Of a DNA stretch of 64,000 nucleotides, positions 26,588-35,250 are shown in pieces. Under the pieces are notes generated by a model that worked only from the letters and a program-made list of their open reading frames with translations, was not told the origin of the DNA and did no database searches. Numbering within the stretch: the stretch's first letter is position 1; the number at the start of each line of letters is the position of its first letter. Source of the stretch: Propylenella binzhouense (lineage in GTDB: Bacteria > Pseudomonadota > Alphaproteobacteria > Rhizobiales > Afifellaceae); assembly GCF_009866965.1 (NCBI RefSeq), contig NZ_SPKJ01000005.1, forward strand, positions 1 through 64,000, written 5' to 3'. The translations under genes were made by a program, and so were the position numbers.

Positions 26588-27829
26588 TCAGGTCGGCTCG
26601 CCTGCGTCAAGGCGCTCCCCGCGCCGGAACGGGGCGTGCTCCGCCAGGATCTCGCCATGCACCGCGACCTCCTGGCGCTCCGATTCGAGATAGTTCGCAA
26701 CCGCCCGCCGGAGCCCGGCATGGGCGATGTAATGGGCGGAATAGGTGGTGGCCGGCAGGTAGCCGCGCGCGAGCTTGTGGGCGCCCTGCGCGCCCGCCTC
26801 CACCCGCTGCAGCCCGTGGGCGAGGGCGTAGTCGATGGCCTGGTAGTAGCAGAGCTCGAAGTGGAGGAAGGGGTGCTCCTCGGTGCATCCCCAGTAGCGG
26901 CCGTAGAGCGTGTCCGAGCCGATGAAGTTCAGCGCGCCGGCGACGTAGCGGCCGTTCCGCCGCGCGAGCACCAGGAGGATCCGGTCCGCCATGCGCTCGC
27001 CGACGAGCGAGAAGAAGCGGCGGTTGAGATAGGGCCGCCCCCATTTCCGCGAGCCGGTGTCCATGTAGAACGCGAAGAAGGCGTCCCAGTGGGCCTCGGT
27101 GATCGCGCTCCCGGTCACCCATTCGACCGTGATGCCGTCGCAGAGCGCCTCGCGCCGCTCCTTCCTGAGCGCCTTGCGCTTGCGCGAGGCGAGCGCAGCG
27201 AGGAAGCCTTCGAAGTCGCCGTAGCCCTCGTCGCTCCAGTGGAACTGCTGGTCGATCCGCTGCAGGAAGCCGAGCGAGCCGGCGAGCTTCCATTCCGCTT
27301 CCGTCAGGAAGGTGAGATGCGCCGAGGAGAGATCGTTCCGCCGGACGAGCTCGGCCATGGCGGCGGCGAGCTGCGCCTGCCGCGCCGCCTCGTCCTCGCC
27401 CGAGCGCACGAGGAAGCGCCGTCCGGGCACCGGTGTGAACGGCACGCTCACCTGCAGCTTCGGATAGTAGCGCCCGCCGGCGCGCTCGAAGGCGTCCGCC
27501 CAGCCGTAGTCGAAGACGTATTCGCCCTGGGAATGGGTCTTGACGTAGCACGGCATGACGGCGGCGATCCCGCCCGCTTCGCCTTCGAGGACGAGATGGC
27601 GCGGCGTCCAGCCGGTGCGGGGCGAGACGCAGCCGGCTTCCTCGAGCGCCTGCAGGAAGTCCCAGGTGAGGAACGGATTGAAGCGCTGCCGGTCGGGGTC
27701 CGCCGGTGCCGCTGCGGTCGAGGATGCCGGCGGGTTGGCGCAGGCGTCCCACGCGGCGCGCGCGACATCCTTCAGCGCGCCCGCCACGCGGATCGTCACC
27801 CCTGCATCTGCGCCGCCGCATCCGGTCAT
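26588..27829 (-). CDS. FemAB-like GNAT acyltransferase (DUF482)
   Basis: This 413-aa soluble protein has the DUF482/FemAB-like pattern: FLTWDFLQALEEAGCVSPRT near residue 50, KLQVSVPFTPVPGRRFL, KRKALRKERREA, RKWGRPYLNRRFFSLV, and the C-terminal HFELCYYQAIDYALAHGLQR with GAQGAHKLARGYLP. Family members carry tandem GNAT folds and have been linked to peptidoglycan-type aminoacylation, but the substrate is not established. It is the third gene in a minus-strand run (RidA, GDPD, this gene, HIT) with 55 bases to GDPD. Confidence 0.85.
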   Translation of the reverse strand: MTGCGGADAGVTIRVAGALKDVARAAWDACANPPASSTAAAPADPDRQRFNPFLTWDFLQALEEAGCVSPRTGWTPRHLVLEGEAGGIAAVMPCYVKTHSQGEYVFDYGWADAFERAGGRYYPKLQVSVPFTPVPGRRFLVRSGEDEAARQAQLAAAMAELVRRNDLSSAHLTFLTEAEWKLAGSLGFLQRIDQQFHWSDEGYGDFEGFLAALASRKRKALRKERREALCDGITVEWVTGSAITEAHWDAFFAFYMDTGSRKWGRPYLNRRFFSLVGERMADRILLVLARRNGRYVAGALNFIGSDTLYGRYWGCTEEHPFLHFELCYYQAIDYALAHGLQRVEAGAQGAHKLARGYLPATTYSAHYIAHAGLRRAVANYLESERQEVAVHGEILAEHAPFRRGERLDAGEPT

Positions 27830-27884
27830 CCCGGAAAAGGTAGCCCTGCGCCGGGTATGTGCAATGCGAAAAGCGGCCGCATGG

Positions 27885-28601
27885 CTATGCCGCGAAGCCC
27901 TCGAAGGTGATCTGGTCGGTCCAGCGCTCCGCCCTTTCGCGCTCCGCCGGGCTCCTGACCGTCCAGGAGATGAGCGGCAGCCCGAGCATCCGGCGGGCGA
28001 GAAGCGGCGCGGCCGTCGGTAGGTCCTCGAGGGAGTAGGAGACGAAGTGCACGTGCTCGCGCAGGATGGTGGCGAGGTGCGAAAGCGCCTTCCGGTAGTC
28101 GCCCTCCGCCGTCAGGCCGCGCGGCAGCAGGGGTGCGGCGCCGCGCAGATCCGCGATCAGGCCGGGATCGAACGACATCACCGCCACGGGACCTTCGTAG
28201 TGCTTCAGCCGTTCGGCGACCGCGGCCGCGAAGCCGGCGTCGCGGCCGGGCACGCTCTTGAGTTCCACCAGGAGCGGCACGCGTCCGCCGACGCAGGCGA
28301 GGAGCCGGTCGAGGGTCGGGATCGTCTCCTGCGTCCGCAGGATCGTGATTGCCGCGAGTTCGGCCGCGCTGCGGTCGCGGACCGGCCCGCTTTCGCGCGT
28401 GAGCCGGTCGAGCGTGTCGTCGTGGAACACGACGGGAACGCCGTCGGCCGCCGGGTGCACGTCGCATTCGATCGCATAGTCGCGGGCGATCGCGGCCCGG
28501 AAAGCGGCGATCGTATTCTCGGGCCGGCCGGCGCCGATGTCGTGGAACCCGCGATGGGCGATCGGGCGGCCGGTCAGCCAGCGAAGGCGCGAGCGCCTCA
28601 T
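27885..28601 (-). CDS. Glycerophosphodiester phosphodiesterase
   Basis: The 238-aa enzyme hydrolyses glycerophosphodiesters to glycerol-3-phosphate and an alcohol. GDPD motifs are clear: IAHRGFHDIGAGRPENTIAA (catalytic His, Glu-Asn), ECDVHPAADGVPVVFHDDTL (Glu-Asp metal ligands and the second catalytic His) and LLVELKS. There is no signal peptide, so it is cytosolic (UgpQ-like). Its ATG overlaps the RidA stop by 4 bases. Confidence 0.95.
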   Translation of the reverse strand: MRRSRLRWLTGRPIAHRGFHDIGAGRPENTIAAFRAAIARDYAIECDVHPAADGVPVVFHDDTLDRLTRESGPVRDRSAAELAAITILRTQETIPTLDRLLACVGGRVPLLVELKSVPGRDAGFAAAVAERLKHYEGPVAVMSFDPGLIADLRGAAPLLPRGLTAEGDYRKALSHLATILREHVHFVSYSLEDLPTAAPLLARRMLGLPLISWTVRSPAERERAERWTDQITFEGFAA

Positions 28602-29065
28602 GGCTCGCAGGCGATGATCGCGTCGACCTCGACCGGGGCGTTCATCGGCAGGGAGGCCATGCCGACGGCGGCGCGGGCATGCCGGCCGCGATCGCCGAGA
28701 AGGTCGACGAGCAGGTCCGAGGCGCCGTTCGCCACGGCCGGCTGGTCGACGAAATCGGGCGCGGAGGCGACGAAGACGGTCACCCGCACGACCCTGAGGA
28801 TCCGCTCCAGGTCGCCGGTCGCCGCCTCCGCCTGCGCGAGGATGTTGAGGGCGCAGATTTCGGCGGCCCGTTTGCCGTCCTCGATCGAAACGCTCTCGCC
28901 AAGCTTGCCGGTCCGTGTCAGCTTGCCGTCGACGAGCGGAAGCTGGCCGGAGACGAAGAGCAGCCCCTGATGCATGCAGTAGGGCAGGTAGTTCGCCAGC
29001 GGCGCGGCGAGCTTCGGGAGAACCAGCCCTCTCTGCGCTAGCCGATCCGCGATCCCTTCGACCAT
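28598..29065 (-). CDS. RidA family enamine/imine deaminase-like protein
   Basis: This 155-aa protein begins MVEGIADRLAQRGLVLPKLA after a GGAGAA ribosome-binding site. It has the YjgF/RidA pattern YCMHQGLLFVSGQLPLVDGK, DLERILRVVRVTVFVASAPD and ARAAVGMASLPMNAPVEVDA. In this last motif the Arg of canonical RidA (usually R before xxVxVxxLP) is only loosely matched, so it may be a RidA paralogue rather than the housekeeping deaminase. It is translationally coupled to the GDPD gene. Confidence 0.88.
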   Translation of the reverse strand: MVEGIADRLAQRGLVLPKLAAPLANYLPYCMHQGLLFVSGQLPLVDGKLTRTGKLGESVSIEDGKRAAEICALNILAQAEAATGDLERILRVVRVTVFVASAPDFVDQPAVANGASDLLVDLLGDRGRHARAAVGMASLPMNAPVEVDAIIACEP

Positions 29066-29200
29066 CAGACTTCTCCTTTGACGCAAGGCACAATTATTGG
29101 GGAAAAGATGTTTCAGCAATGCCGGCGGGCGTCCTTGCCGGCACGCCGGCCGGATGGCATCCGCCGCGCTTTCGCCGCAGTCCGGACGGAGATGTCGGTC

Positions 29201-30037
29201 ATGAGGTCGATCCGCTTCCAACAGGCCGCCGCCGGTCTGGGTGCCGCGATACTGCTCGGCGCCGCGGCGCCGATGCCGGTGCCGCACCTGACGGACGCGC
29301 CGGTGCCGCACCGCGCGATCTACAGGATCGGGCTCGCCCACGCGACCGAATCCTCCGGGATCATCAGTGCCGAAGGGCGCATGGTCTTCGAGATCAACGG
29401 CTCGTCCTGCGACGGCTTCACGATGGGCCAGCGGCTGGTCGTGCGTCTCGGCGACAGCGAGGGCGGGGAGAAGCTCCTGGACTTCCGCGTCTCGACCTTC
29501 GAGGCCGGGACCGGCGACACGTTCCGGTTCCTGTCGCGGACCTATGTCGACGACGACCTCGTCGAAGACATAGACGGCGTCGCGAAGCGCAACGGACCGG
29601 GCATCCAGGTGAAGCTGCAGAGCCCGCCCGGCAAGACGCTGACGCTCGCGGGGCGCACCCTCTTTCCGAGCCAGCACCTGAACGCGATCCTGGCGGCGGC
29701 GCGCCGCAACGAGCGCTTCCTGAGCGCCGAGATCTATGAAGGCGGCGGCGCCGACGAGACCTCCGACACCGCGACGGCGGTCATCGGCGCGGCGCACGAG
29801 GAGAAAAGCGGGGAGGCGCTGATCGGCGGTCTGCGATCCTGGCCGGTGTCGGTCGCCTATTTCAGCGAGGCCGAGAAGGAGCCGCAGGATGGCGGCGAGG
29901 AAACGCCTGCCTACCAGATCAGCTTCAAGCTCTTCGAGAACGGGGTCACCCAGAATCTCGTGATGGATTACGGCGATTACGCGCTCTCCGGCACGATCGA
30001 GAAGCTCGAGGCGCTCGAACGTCCGAGATGCGAATGA
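29201..30037 (+). CDS. eipB: EipB family periplasmic cell-envelope protein (DUF1849)
   Basis: This 278-aa protein begins MRSIRFQQAAAGLGAAILLG, with a signal peptide to about residue 26. The body matches EipB: YRIGLAHATESSGIISAEGR, FEINGSSCDGFTMGQRLVV, and a C-terminal cysteine four residues from the end (RPRCE). In Brucella EipB a disulfide joins the equivalent two cysteines of a spiral beta-sheet protein required for envelope integrity. The start at 29201 is chosen because GGAG (29188-29191) is 9 bases away and the signal peptide follows directly. Its stop abuts the dinB stop on the other strand. Confidence 0.88.
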   Translation: MRSIRFQQAAAGLGAAILLGAAAPMPVPHLTDAPVPHRAIYRIGLAHATESSGIISAEGRMVFEINGSSCDGFTMGQRLVVRLGDSEGGEKLLDFRVSTFEAGTGDTFRFLSRTYVDDDLVEDIDGVAKRNGPGIQVKLQSPPGKTLTLAGRTLFPSQHLNAILAAARRNERFLSAEIYEGGGADETSDTATAVIGAAHEEKSGEALIGGLRSWPVSVAYFSEAEKEPQDGGEETPAYQISFKLFENGVTQNLVMDYGDYALSGTIEKLEALERPRCE

Positions 30038-31342
30038 TCATGCCTGGCGGCGCGGCCCCGTTCTGTCGGGCCGGAAGGTGATTCCGAGTTTCAGCGCGTC
30101 CTCGCCGAAGCGGGAGCGGAGATCGTCCATGGCCTGCTCGGCGCGCATGCGCTTGGCCGATTGCGGGTCGCCGAGGTCGAGCGCGAACTCGCCGCCCGGC
30201 GGGCCGAGCTCCGTCACGCCGATGCCGATGAGGCGGAACCGTGTGCCGTCGAGCTCGGGACCGAGCAGGAGCACCCCCGCGCGGTAGATGACATCGGCGA
30301 GGTTGGTGGCGGCCGGCAGGCGCTGCTGACGGGTCCGCTGCCGGAAGTCGGTGGTCTTGAGCTTGAGGACGACGGTGTAGCCGGCAAGCTGCTTGGCCTT
30401 CATCCGCGCGGCGACCTTCTCGGCGAGATGGCGCAGGATCGGGACGAGATCCTCGCGCCGGCCGAGATCGGTTTCGAAGGTCGTCTCGGAGGAGATGCTT
30501 CTGGCCTGGCTCTCCGGCGTCACGGGCCGCGCGTCCTCGCCCTGCGAGAGGCGGGCGAGGCGAAGGCCCATGGTGCCGTAGCGGCGGGCGAGCGTGGCCG
30601 CATCGAGCGCCTGAAGATGGCCGACCGTGCGGATGCCGTCCGCCGCGAGCCTGCGCTGCATGGCCGCACCCACGCCCCAAATGATGGAGACCGGACACGC
30701 CGCGAGGAAGCTCCGGGTCTCGGCGCGGCCGAGCACGGAGAAGCCGCGGGGCTTGTCGAGGTCCGAGGCGATCTTGGCCAGGAACTTGTTGTGGCTGAGC
30801 CCGACGGAGACGGTGATCCCGATCTCGCTCTCGATCCGTCTCTGAAGGCGCATCAGCGTTTCCGCCGGGCTGGCTTTGTGCAGCGTCTCGGTGCCCCGGA
30901 GGTCGAGGAAGGCCTCGTCGATCGAGAGCGGCTCGACGGCGGGCGTCAGCGTCTCCATCAGGGTGCGGACCAGGCGCGCGACGCGCACGTACTTCGCCAT
31001 GTCCGGGCGAATGACGGTCGCGTCCGGACAGAGCTCGAGCGCCTTGAACATCGGCATGGCCGAGCGGACGCCGTAGGTCCGGGCGACGTAGCAGGCGGTG
31101 GAGACGACGCCGCGCCTGCCGCCGCCCACGATCACCGGCCTGTCGACGAGGCTCGGATCGTCGCGCTTCTCGATGGCGGCGTAGAAGGCGTCGCAGTCGA
31201 CATGGGCGATGGCCAGATCGAGGAGCTCGGGATGGCGCGCCAGGCGGGGGCTGCCGCAGTCCGGACAGCGGCCCGAAGCCGAGGCGGCTGCGGCGAAGCA
31301 GCTCCGGCAAAGCGTCGGTACGCCGGTCGAGTCGCGGTTCAT
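30038..31342 (-). CDS. dinB: DNA polymerase IV (Y family) with N-terminal zinc-ribbon
   Basis: The 434-aa translesion polymerase carries DinB catalytic motifs: [12 protein letters not shown] (metal ligand D49), SIDEAFLDL (Asp-Glu pair), [14 protein letters not shown] and [18 protein letters not shown]. The little-finger domain follows to the end. Upstream of the palm are two CxxC pairs (C12/C15 and C26/C29), a likely zinc-ribbon absent from E. coli DinB but seen in some alphaproteobacterial homologues. No beta-clamp-binding motif could be identified with confidence. Confidence 0.94.
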   Translation of the reverse strand: MNRDSTGVPTLCRSCFAAAASASGRCPDCGSPRLARHPELLDLAIAHVDCDAFYAAIEKRDDPSLVDRPVIVGGGRRGVVSTACYVARTYGVRSAMPMFKALELCPDATVIRPDMAKYVRVARLVRTLMETLTPAVEPLSIDEAFLDLRGTETLHKASPAETLMRLQRRIESEIGITVSVGLSHNKFLAKIASDLDKPRGFSVLGRAETRSFLAACPVSIIWGVGAAMQRRLAADGIRTVGHLQALDAATLARRYGTMGLRLARLSQGEDARPVTPESQARSISSETTFETDLGRREDLVPILRHLAEKVAARMKAKQLAGYTVVLKLKTTDFRQRTRQQRLPAATNLADVIYRAGVLLLGPELDGTRFRLIGIGVTELGPPGGEFALDLGDPQSAKRMRAEQAMDDLRSRFGEDALKLGITFRPDRTGPRRQA

Positions 31343-31381
31343 GTCGGATTGTCGCGCCGCGCGGGGGCGCCGACAAGCGCT

Positions 31382-31675
31382 CTAGCCGCGCGGTTCCGGC
31401 GGGGCGAGCAGGGCGGCCGCGGCGGCGATCTCCGCGGGATCGGAGCCGGTCCCGCTGGCAAGGGCGACGAGCACTGCCTCGTGCTCCATGACGAAGGCGA
31501 GGACGCCGCCGAGGAAGCCCTCGTCCGATGCCGCCGAGCGGATTTCCGCCGGGTCGATCCCGCTCAGCGACAGAAAGCGTTCGAGCAGGCGCGGATCCGA
31601 CGCTATATATCCGAGCGCCGCGACCGCGATCTCCTCCGCAAGCGCACGGGACATGCGGGGCGGTTTCGAACTCAT
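31382..31675 (-). CDS. DUF3572 family protein
   Basis: This 97-aa helical protein ([20 protein letters not shown]) has the DUF3572 pattern [28 protein letters not shown] and [16 protein letters not shown]. The function of the family is unknown; it is largely alphaproteobacterial. Two ATGs are possible (31681 and 31675); GGA lies 8 bases from the second, which I prefer. It is divergent from divK, with 87 bases between the starts, a common arrangement in Hyphomicrobiales. Confidence 0.85.
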   Translation of the reverse strand: MSSKPPRMSRALAEEIAVAALGYIASDPRLLERFLSLSGIDPAEIRSAASDEGFLGGVLAFVMEHEAVLVALASGTGSDPAEIAAAAALLAPPEPRG

Positions 31676-31762
31676 TCGCATTTTCCTTTCTTTAAGCCAA
31701 ATCTGCACAACATCCGGCCTGGCGGCACGCTCGGGCTTGCCGCCGTCACGGGAAGGGTTCTG

Positions 31763-32134
31763 ATGCCGAAGACCGTCATGATCGTTGAGGACAACGAGCT
31801 CAACATGAAGCTCTTCAACGATCTGCTGCGCGCCAACGGCTACGACACGCTCCCGATGCGGAACGGCTACGAGGCCCTCGACATGCTCAAGCAGCGTCAG
31901 CCGGACCTCATCATCATGGACGTGCAGCTGCCGGAAATCTCCGGGCTCGAGGTCACCCGCAAGGTCAAGCAGGACGAGAGCCTGAAGCACATCCCCGTCA
32001 TCGCGGTCACCGCATTTGCGATGAAGGGGGACGAAGAGCGGATCAGGCAGGGCGGCTGCGAGGGCTATCTGTCGAAGCCCATCTCCGTCGCGACCTTCAT
32101 CCAGGCGGTGAAATCCTACGTGGGCGATGCCTGA
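31763..32134 (+). CDS. divK: Single-domain response regulator DivK
   Basis: The 123-aa protein is only a receiver domain. The phospho-acceptor is D53 ([13 protein letters not shown]), with acidic D10, the Thr/Ala switch ([10 protein letters not shown]) and Lys in LSKPIS. In Caulobacter, DivK is phosphorylated by DivJ and dephosphorylated by PleC and controls CtrA activity. Sequence and gene order (divK then pleD, 14-base gap) match. Ribosome-binding sequence GGGAAGGG precedes the ATG. Confidence 0.95.
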   Translation: MPKTVMIVEDNELNMKLFNDLLRANGYDTLPMRNGYEALDMLKQRQPDLIIMDVQLPEISGLEVTRKVKQDESLKHIPVIAVTAFAMKGDEERIRQGGCEGYLSKPISVATFIQAVKSYVGDA

Positions 32135-32148
32135 GGTCGGAGAGCCAC

Positions 32149-33513
32149 GTGACCGCCCGCATCCTCGTCGTCGATGACGTCCAGGCGAACGTCAAGCTGC
32201 TGGAGGCGCGCCTCCAGAGCGAGTATTTCGAGGTCCGCACGGCGCTGAACGGCTACGATGCGCTCGAGATCGCCAAGCGCGAGCGCGTCGACCTCGTGCT
32301 CCTCGACGTGATGATGCCCGGCCTCACCGGCTTCGACGTCTGCAGGGCGCTCAAGACCGCTCCGGAGACCGCGCATCTGCCGGTCGTCATGGTCACGGCC
32401 CTCGACGACACCCAGGACCGGGTGAGGGGGCTCGAATGCGGCGCCGACGACTTCCTCACGAAGCCCGTCAGCGAGATCGCGCTCATCACGCGGGTGCGCA
32501 GCCTCGTCCGCCTCAAGATGATGTCCGACGAGCTCAACCTGCGCGCCGCGGCGATGCAGTCGGTCGGGATCAATTCGGCGCAGATCTTCTCGGAGGCCGA
32601 ATCGGGCAGGGCCCGGATCCTCGTGATCGATGACCGCCCCTCGTCGCTGCGGCGGATCGAGCAGGGGCTCTGCGCGGCCCACGACCTCGAGATCACCGCC
32701 GATCCGCTGGACGCGCTCGAACGGGCGTCCGCCCGCGATTTCGACCTCCTGCTCGTCAGCCTCTCGCTCGGAGCCGCCGACGGCCTCAGGATCTGTTCGC
32801 AGGTCAAGGCGATCGACCGCTCGCGGCAGACGCCGGTGCTGCTGATCACGGACCCGGACGAGACGAGCCGGCTGCTGCGCGGGCTCGAGCTCGGGGTCAA
32901 CGACTACATCATCCGGCCGGTCGATCTCAACGAGCTGCGCGCCCGCGTCCGCACGCAGCTCCGGCGCAAGCGCTACCAGGACCGGCTTCGCGACATGGTG
33001 TCGAACGCGGTCGAGCTCGCCATCACCGATCCGCTGACGGGGCTCCACAACCGCCGCTACCTCGAGAGCCATCTGAAGACGCTCGCCGATCGCGCCCGCG
33101 AAGGCGGGATGATGTCGCTGCTGATCTTCGACATCGATTATTTCAAGGGGATCAACGACAGCTACGGCCACGATGTCGGCGACGACGTGCTGCGCGAGTT
33201 TGCCCAGAGGCTGAGGCGGGGCGTGCGCGGCATCGATCTCATCGCCCGCTTCGGCGGGGAGGAATTCGTCGTCGTCATGCCCGATACCGATTCCGTCACG
33301 GCGATCGGGATCGCCGACCGGCTGCGGCGCGACGTCGAACAGCTCGCCTTCGCCGCGCGCGGCGGGATATCGCTGCCGGTGACGGTGAGCATCGGGGTGG
33401 CCGAGTTCCACGGCGGGACCGAAAGCGTGGACTCGCTGGTGCGGCGGGCGGATCAGGCGCTCTATGCGGCAAAACGGCAGGGACGAAATCGCGTCGTCGC
33501 AGATGCCGCTTAA
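32149..33513 (+). CDS. pleD: Response regulator diguanylate cyclase PleD
   Basis: This 454-aa protein makes cyclic di-GMP. Domains are REC1 (1-125, phospho-acceptor D53 in LLDVMMPG), a degenerate REC2 (about 155-275) and GGDEF (about 290-454). The active-site motif is GGEEF, preceded by RxxD (RGID), the product-inhibition I-site. This is the PleD architecture of Caulobacter, where phosphorylation drives dimerisation and activation at the stalked pole. The start is GTG. It is cotranscribed with divK. Confidence 0.96.
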   Translation: MTARILVVDDVQANVKLLEARLQSEYFEVRTALNGYDALEIAKRERVDLVLLDVMMPGLTGFDVCRALKTAPETAHLPVVMVTALDDTQDRVRGLECGADDFLTKPVSEIALITRVRSLVRLKMMSDELNLRAAAMQSVGINSAQIFSEAESGRARILVIDDRPSSLRRIEQGLCAAHDLEITADPLDALERASARDFDLLLVSLSLGAADGLRICSQVKAIDRSRQTPVLLITDPDETSRLLRGLELGVNDYIIRPVDLNELRARVRTQLRRKRYQDRLRDMVSNAVELAITDPLTGLHNRRYLESHLKTLADRAREGGMMSLLIFDIDYFKGINDSYGHDVGDDVLREFAQRLRRGVRGIDLIARFGGEEFVVVMPDTDSVTAIGIADRLRRDVEQLAFAARGGISLPVTVSIGVAEFHGGTESVDSLVRRADQALYAAKRQGRNRVVADAA

Positions 33514-33692
33514 CATTCGCCCAAAAACCGCTAAAATTCGAACAAATTTACCATCTTCAACTTATGCGGTGGAATTAGTCCGGAAAAGGCGCTCCTATCG
33601 TTAAGCGAAGCTGAAGACACGCTTTTTTCGGCTTTGGATACCCCATGGATTTGCTCAGGTCCGCCGCATCTCCTGGGTCCGTGGGGTCGGCC

Positions 33693-33749
33693 GGCCGGCC
33701 GTGGTGATTGGCCTCCTCGTACAGCCACGGTTCGGCCGGCCTCTTTTTT
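33693..33749 (+). terminator. Possible intrinsic terminator downstream of pleD
   Basis: Arms ggccggcc-gtgg (33693-33704) and ccac...ggccggcc (33725-33741) pair with a small bulge, and TCTTTTTTG follows. It is about 180 bases after the pleD stop, so an earlier terminator or an intervening small transcript is possible. Confidence 0.5.
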
Positions 33750-33786
33750 GCCGAGGCCGATGTGCCGTTCCCGCAGGGGCACAAAC

Positions 33787-33811
33787 AGAAAAAGGCGCCC
33801 GTCGGCGCCTT
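33787..33811 (-). terminator. Intrinsic terminator of rpmG
   Basis: On the minus strand an 8-bp stem (aaggcgcc 33804-33811 read in reverse, with ggcgcctt) and 4-base loop is followed by TT and further T residues. It is 24 bases after the rpmG stop. Confidence 0.8.
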
Positions 33812-33834
33812 CCGAAAACGCCGGTCGGTCGCGG

Positions 33835-34002
33835 CTACTTGATCTTCGCTTCCTTGAACAGCACGTGCTTCTTGGCCTTCGGGTCGTACTTCCGCATCGA
33901 GAGCTTCTCGGTCATGGTGCGGGAGTTCTTCTTCGTGACGTAGAAGTACCCGGTGCCTTCCTCGCTGACGAGGCGAATCTTGATCGTTGTGGCCTTGGCC
34001 AT
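33835..34002 (-). CDS. rpmG: 50S ribosomal protein L33, zinc-free form
   Basis: This 55-aa protein begins [20 protein letters not shown] and contains [20 protein letters not shown], the L33 signature. No cysteine is present, so it is the zinc-independent (C-minus) form. It is not linked to rpmB as in E. coli. The neighbouring MFS gene is 63 bases upstream on the same strand, and a terminator follows. Confidence 0.96.
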   Translation of the reverse strand: MAKATTIKIRLVSEEGTGYFYVTKKNSRTMTEKLSMRKYDPKAKKHVLFKEAKIK

Positions 34003-34065
34003 CGGACAGTCCTTGACGGTGGAAACGCTGGATTGCCCGTCAGATGAAGCGTGACGGGCGGGAAG

Positions 34066-35250
34066 TCAAGGTCTCTGCCAGAGGCGGAACGCGACGAGCA
34101 CGGCATAGAGCAGGAAGACCGTGCCGAGCACGAGCGGGAAGCCCGCCACCGGCGCCCGCGCGAGGCCGTCTCCTATGATCACGGGCCCTACGAACATGCC
34201 GAGCGCATAGCAGAAGATGAAGGCCGCGTTCGCGCTTGCGAGCGCGCCGCCGCGGAACCGGCCGGCGAGATGCGACAGCCCGACCGTGTAGATGCCGGCG
34301 GTCGAGCCGCCCCACAGGAAGAGGACGAGCATCAGGAGGGAAGGCGAGCCGGAGACGGCCCAGGCGAGCACCATCCCGACGCATCCGACGACACCGAGCA
34401 CGAACAGCACGAGGCGGCGGTCGACGCGGTCGGCGAGCATGCCGATCGGAACCTGGAAGATGACGTTGCCGAGCGTCATCGCGGAGGCGAGGAGCGGCAC
34501 GATGTGCTCGCTGAAGCCGAGCTTCGCGCCCCAGACCGGCAGGAAGGCGAAGCCGCCGCCTTCGCCCATCGCGAAGACGAACGCGCCGATCGTGGCGACG
34601 GGGACCGCGAGGATGAAGGAGACGAAGCGCGCGCGCGGCACCTCGTGAAAATCCGGCGAGTGCCGGCGCGCGAGGAGCACCGGGACGCTCGCGCCGACCA
34701 GGATCAGGGCGCCGACCAGGTAGGGGACGACCGATCCGATGCCGAGCACCGCGATGATGGCGGGACCGACCGCGAATCCGATCGAGAGCATGCTCGCATA
34801 GATGCCGATCACCATGCCGCGCCGGTTCTCCGGCGTCGCCGCGTTGATCCAGTATTCCGAGAGGGTGAAGCAGAGCGAGGTGGCGATCCCGTAGGCGTAG
34901 GCGACCGGGAAGAGCAGCCGCACGTCGCCGATGAAATGGGTCACGGCGACGAGGCTCGCCATGACGAGGGTGGCGACGGCGATGGTCGGCGCCGTGCCGA
35001 ACCGGGCCGCGATCCGCGCCGCGAAGGGCGCGATTGTCAGCGAGGCGAGTGCGATCACGGAGATGAGCATGCCGACCGTGCGCTCCGACACGCCGCGGCC
35101 GGTGAGCGTGAGCGAGAGGAGCGGCGGGAGCAGGCTCGCCGCCGTCCCGACCGCGACCGTGGTCGCGATCGCCGCCACCGCTCCCGGCGTCAGGCCGGTG
35201 CGCTCCCGGAGCGTGGGGCGCCGCGCGATCGCCGTCCTGCTCACAGCCAT
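34066..35250 (-). CDS. Major facilitator superfamily transporter
   Basis: This 394-aa protein has about 12 hydrophobic segments and the MFS loop 2-3 and loop 8-9 motifs in weak form (RIAARFGTAPTIAV; IGMLADRVDRRLVLF). The second is the better match to GxLaDRxGrR. The substrate cannot be predicted. It overlaps the NUDIX gene by 10 bases and lies at the end of a run topA-rnr-DUF983-NUDIX-MFS. Confidence 0.88.
   Translation of the reverse strand: MAVSRTAIARRPTLRERTGLTPGAVAAIATTVAVGTAASLLPPLLSLTLTGRGVSERTVGMLISVIALASLTIAPFAARIAARFGTAPTIAVATLVMASLVAVTHFIGDVRLLFPVAYAYGIATSLCFTLSEYWINAATPENRRGMVIGIYASMLSIGFAVGPAIIAVLGIGSVVPYLVGALILVGASVPVLLARRHSPDFHEVPRARFVSFILAVPVATIGAFVFAMGEGGGFAFLPVWGAKLGFSEHIVPLLASAMTLGNVIFQVPIGMLADRVDRRLVLFVLGVVGCVGMVLAWAVSGSPSLLMLVLFLWGGSTAGIYTVGLSHLAGRFRGGALASANAAFIFCYALGMFVGPVIIGDGLARAPVAGFPLVLGTVFLLYAVLVAFRLWQRP

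Larger units (their letters stand above)
33514..33834. other. Intergenic region between pleD and rpmG, no gene seen
   Basis: The 321 bases between the convergent pleD and rpmG hold no convincing gene. The first about 130 bases (33514-33640) are clearly more A/T-rich than the surroundings and include TTAAGCG...CGCTTTTTTCGG near 33602-33630, a weak 5-bp hairpin before a T-run. The remainder contains two terminator-like hairpins, listed separately. Frames on the minus strand of 69-83 codons have no recognisable protein features and cross the hairpins. A small RNA is possible but not shown. Confidence 0.5.

Noticed and set aside
33531-33784. Minus-strand frames of 69-83 codons in the pleD-rpmG gap
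   Set aside because: They cross a terminator-like hairpin and the A/T-rich block, have no ribosome-binding site and no recognisable domain. A non-coding function is more likely.
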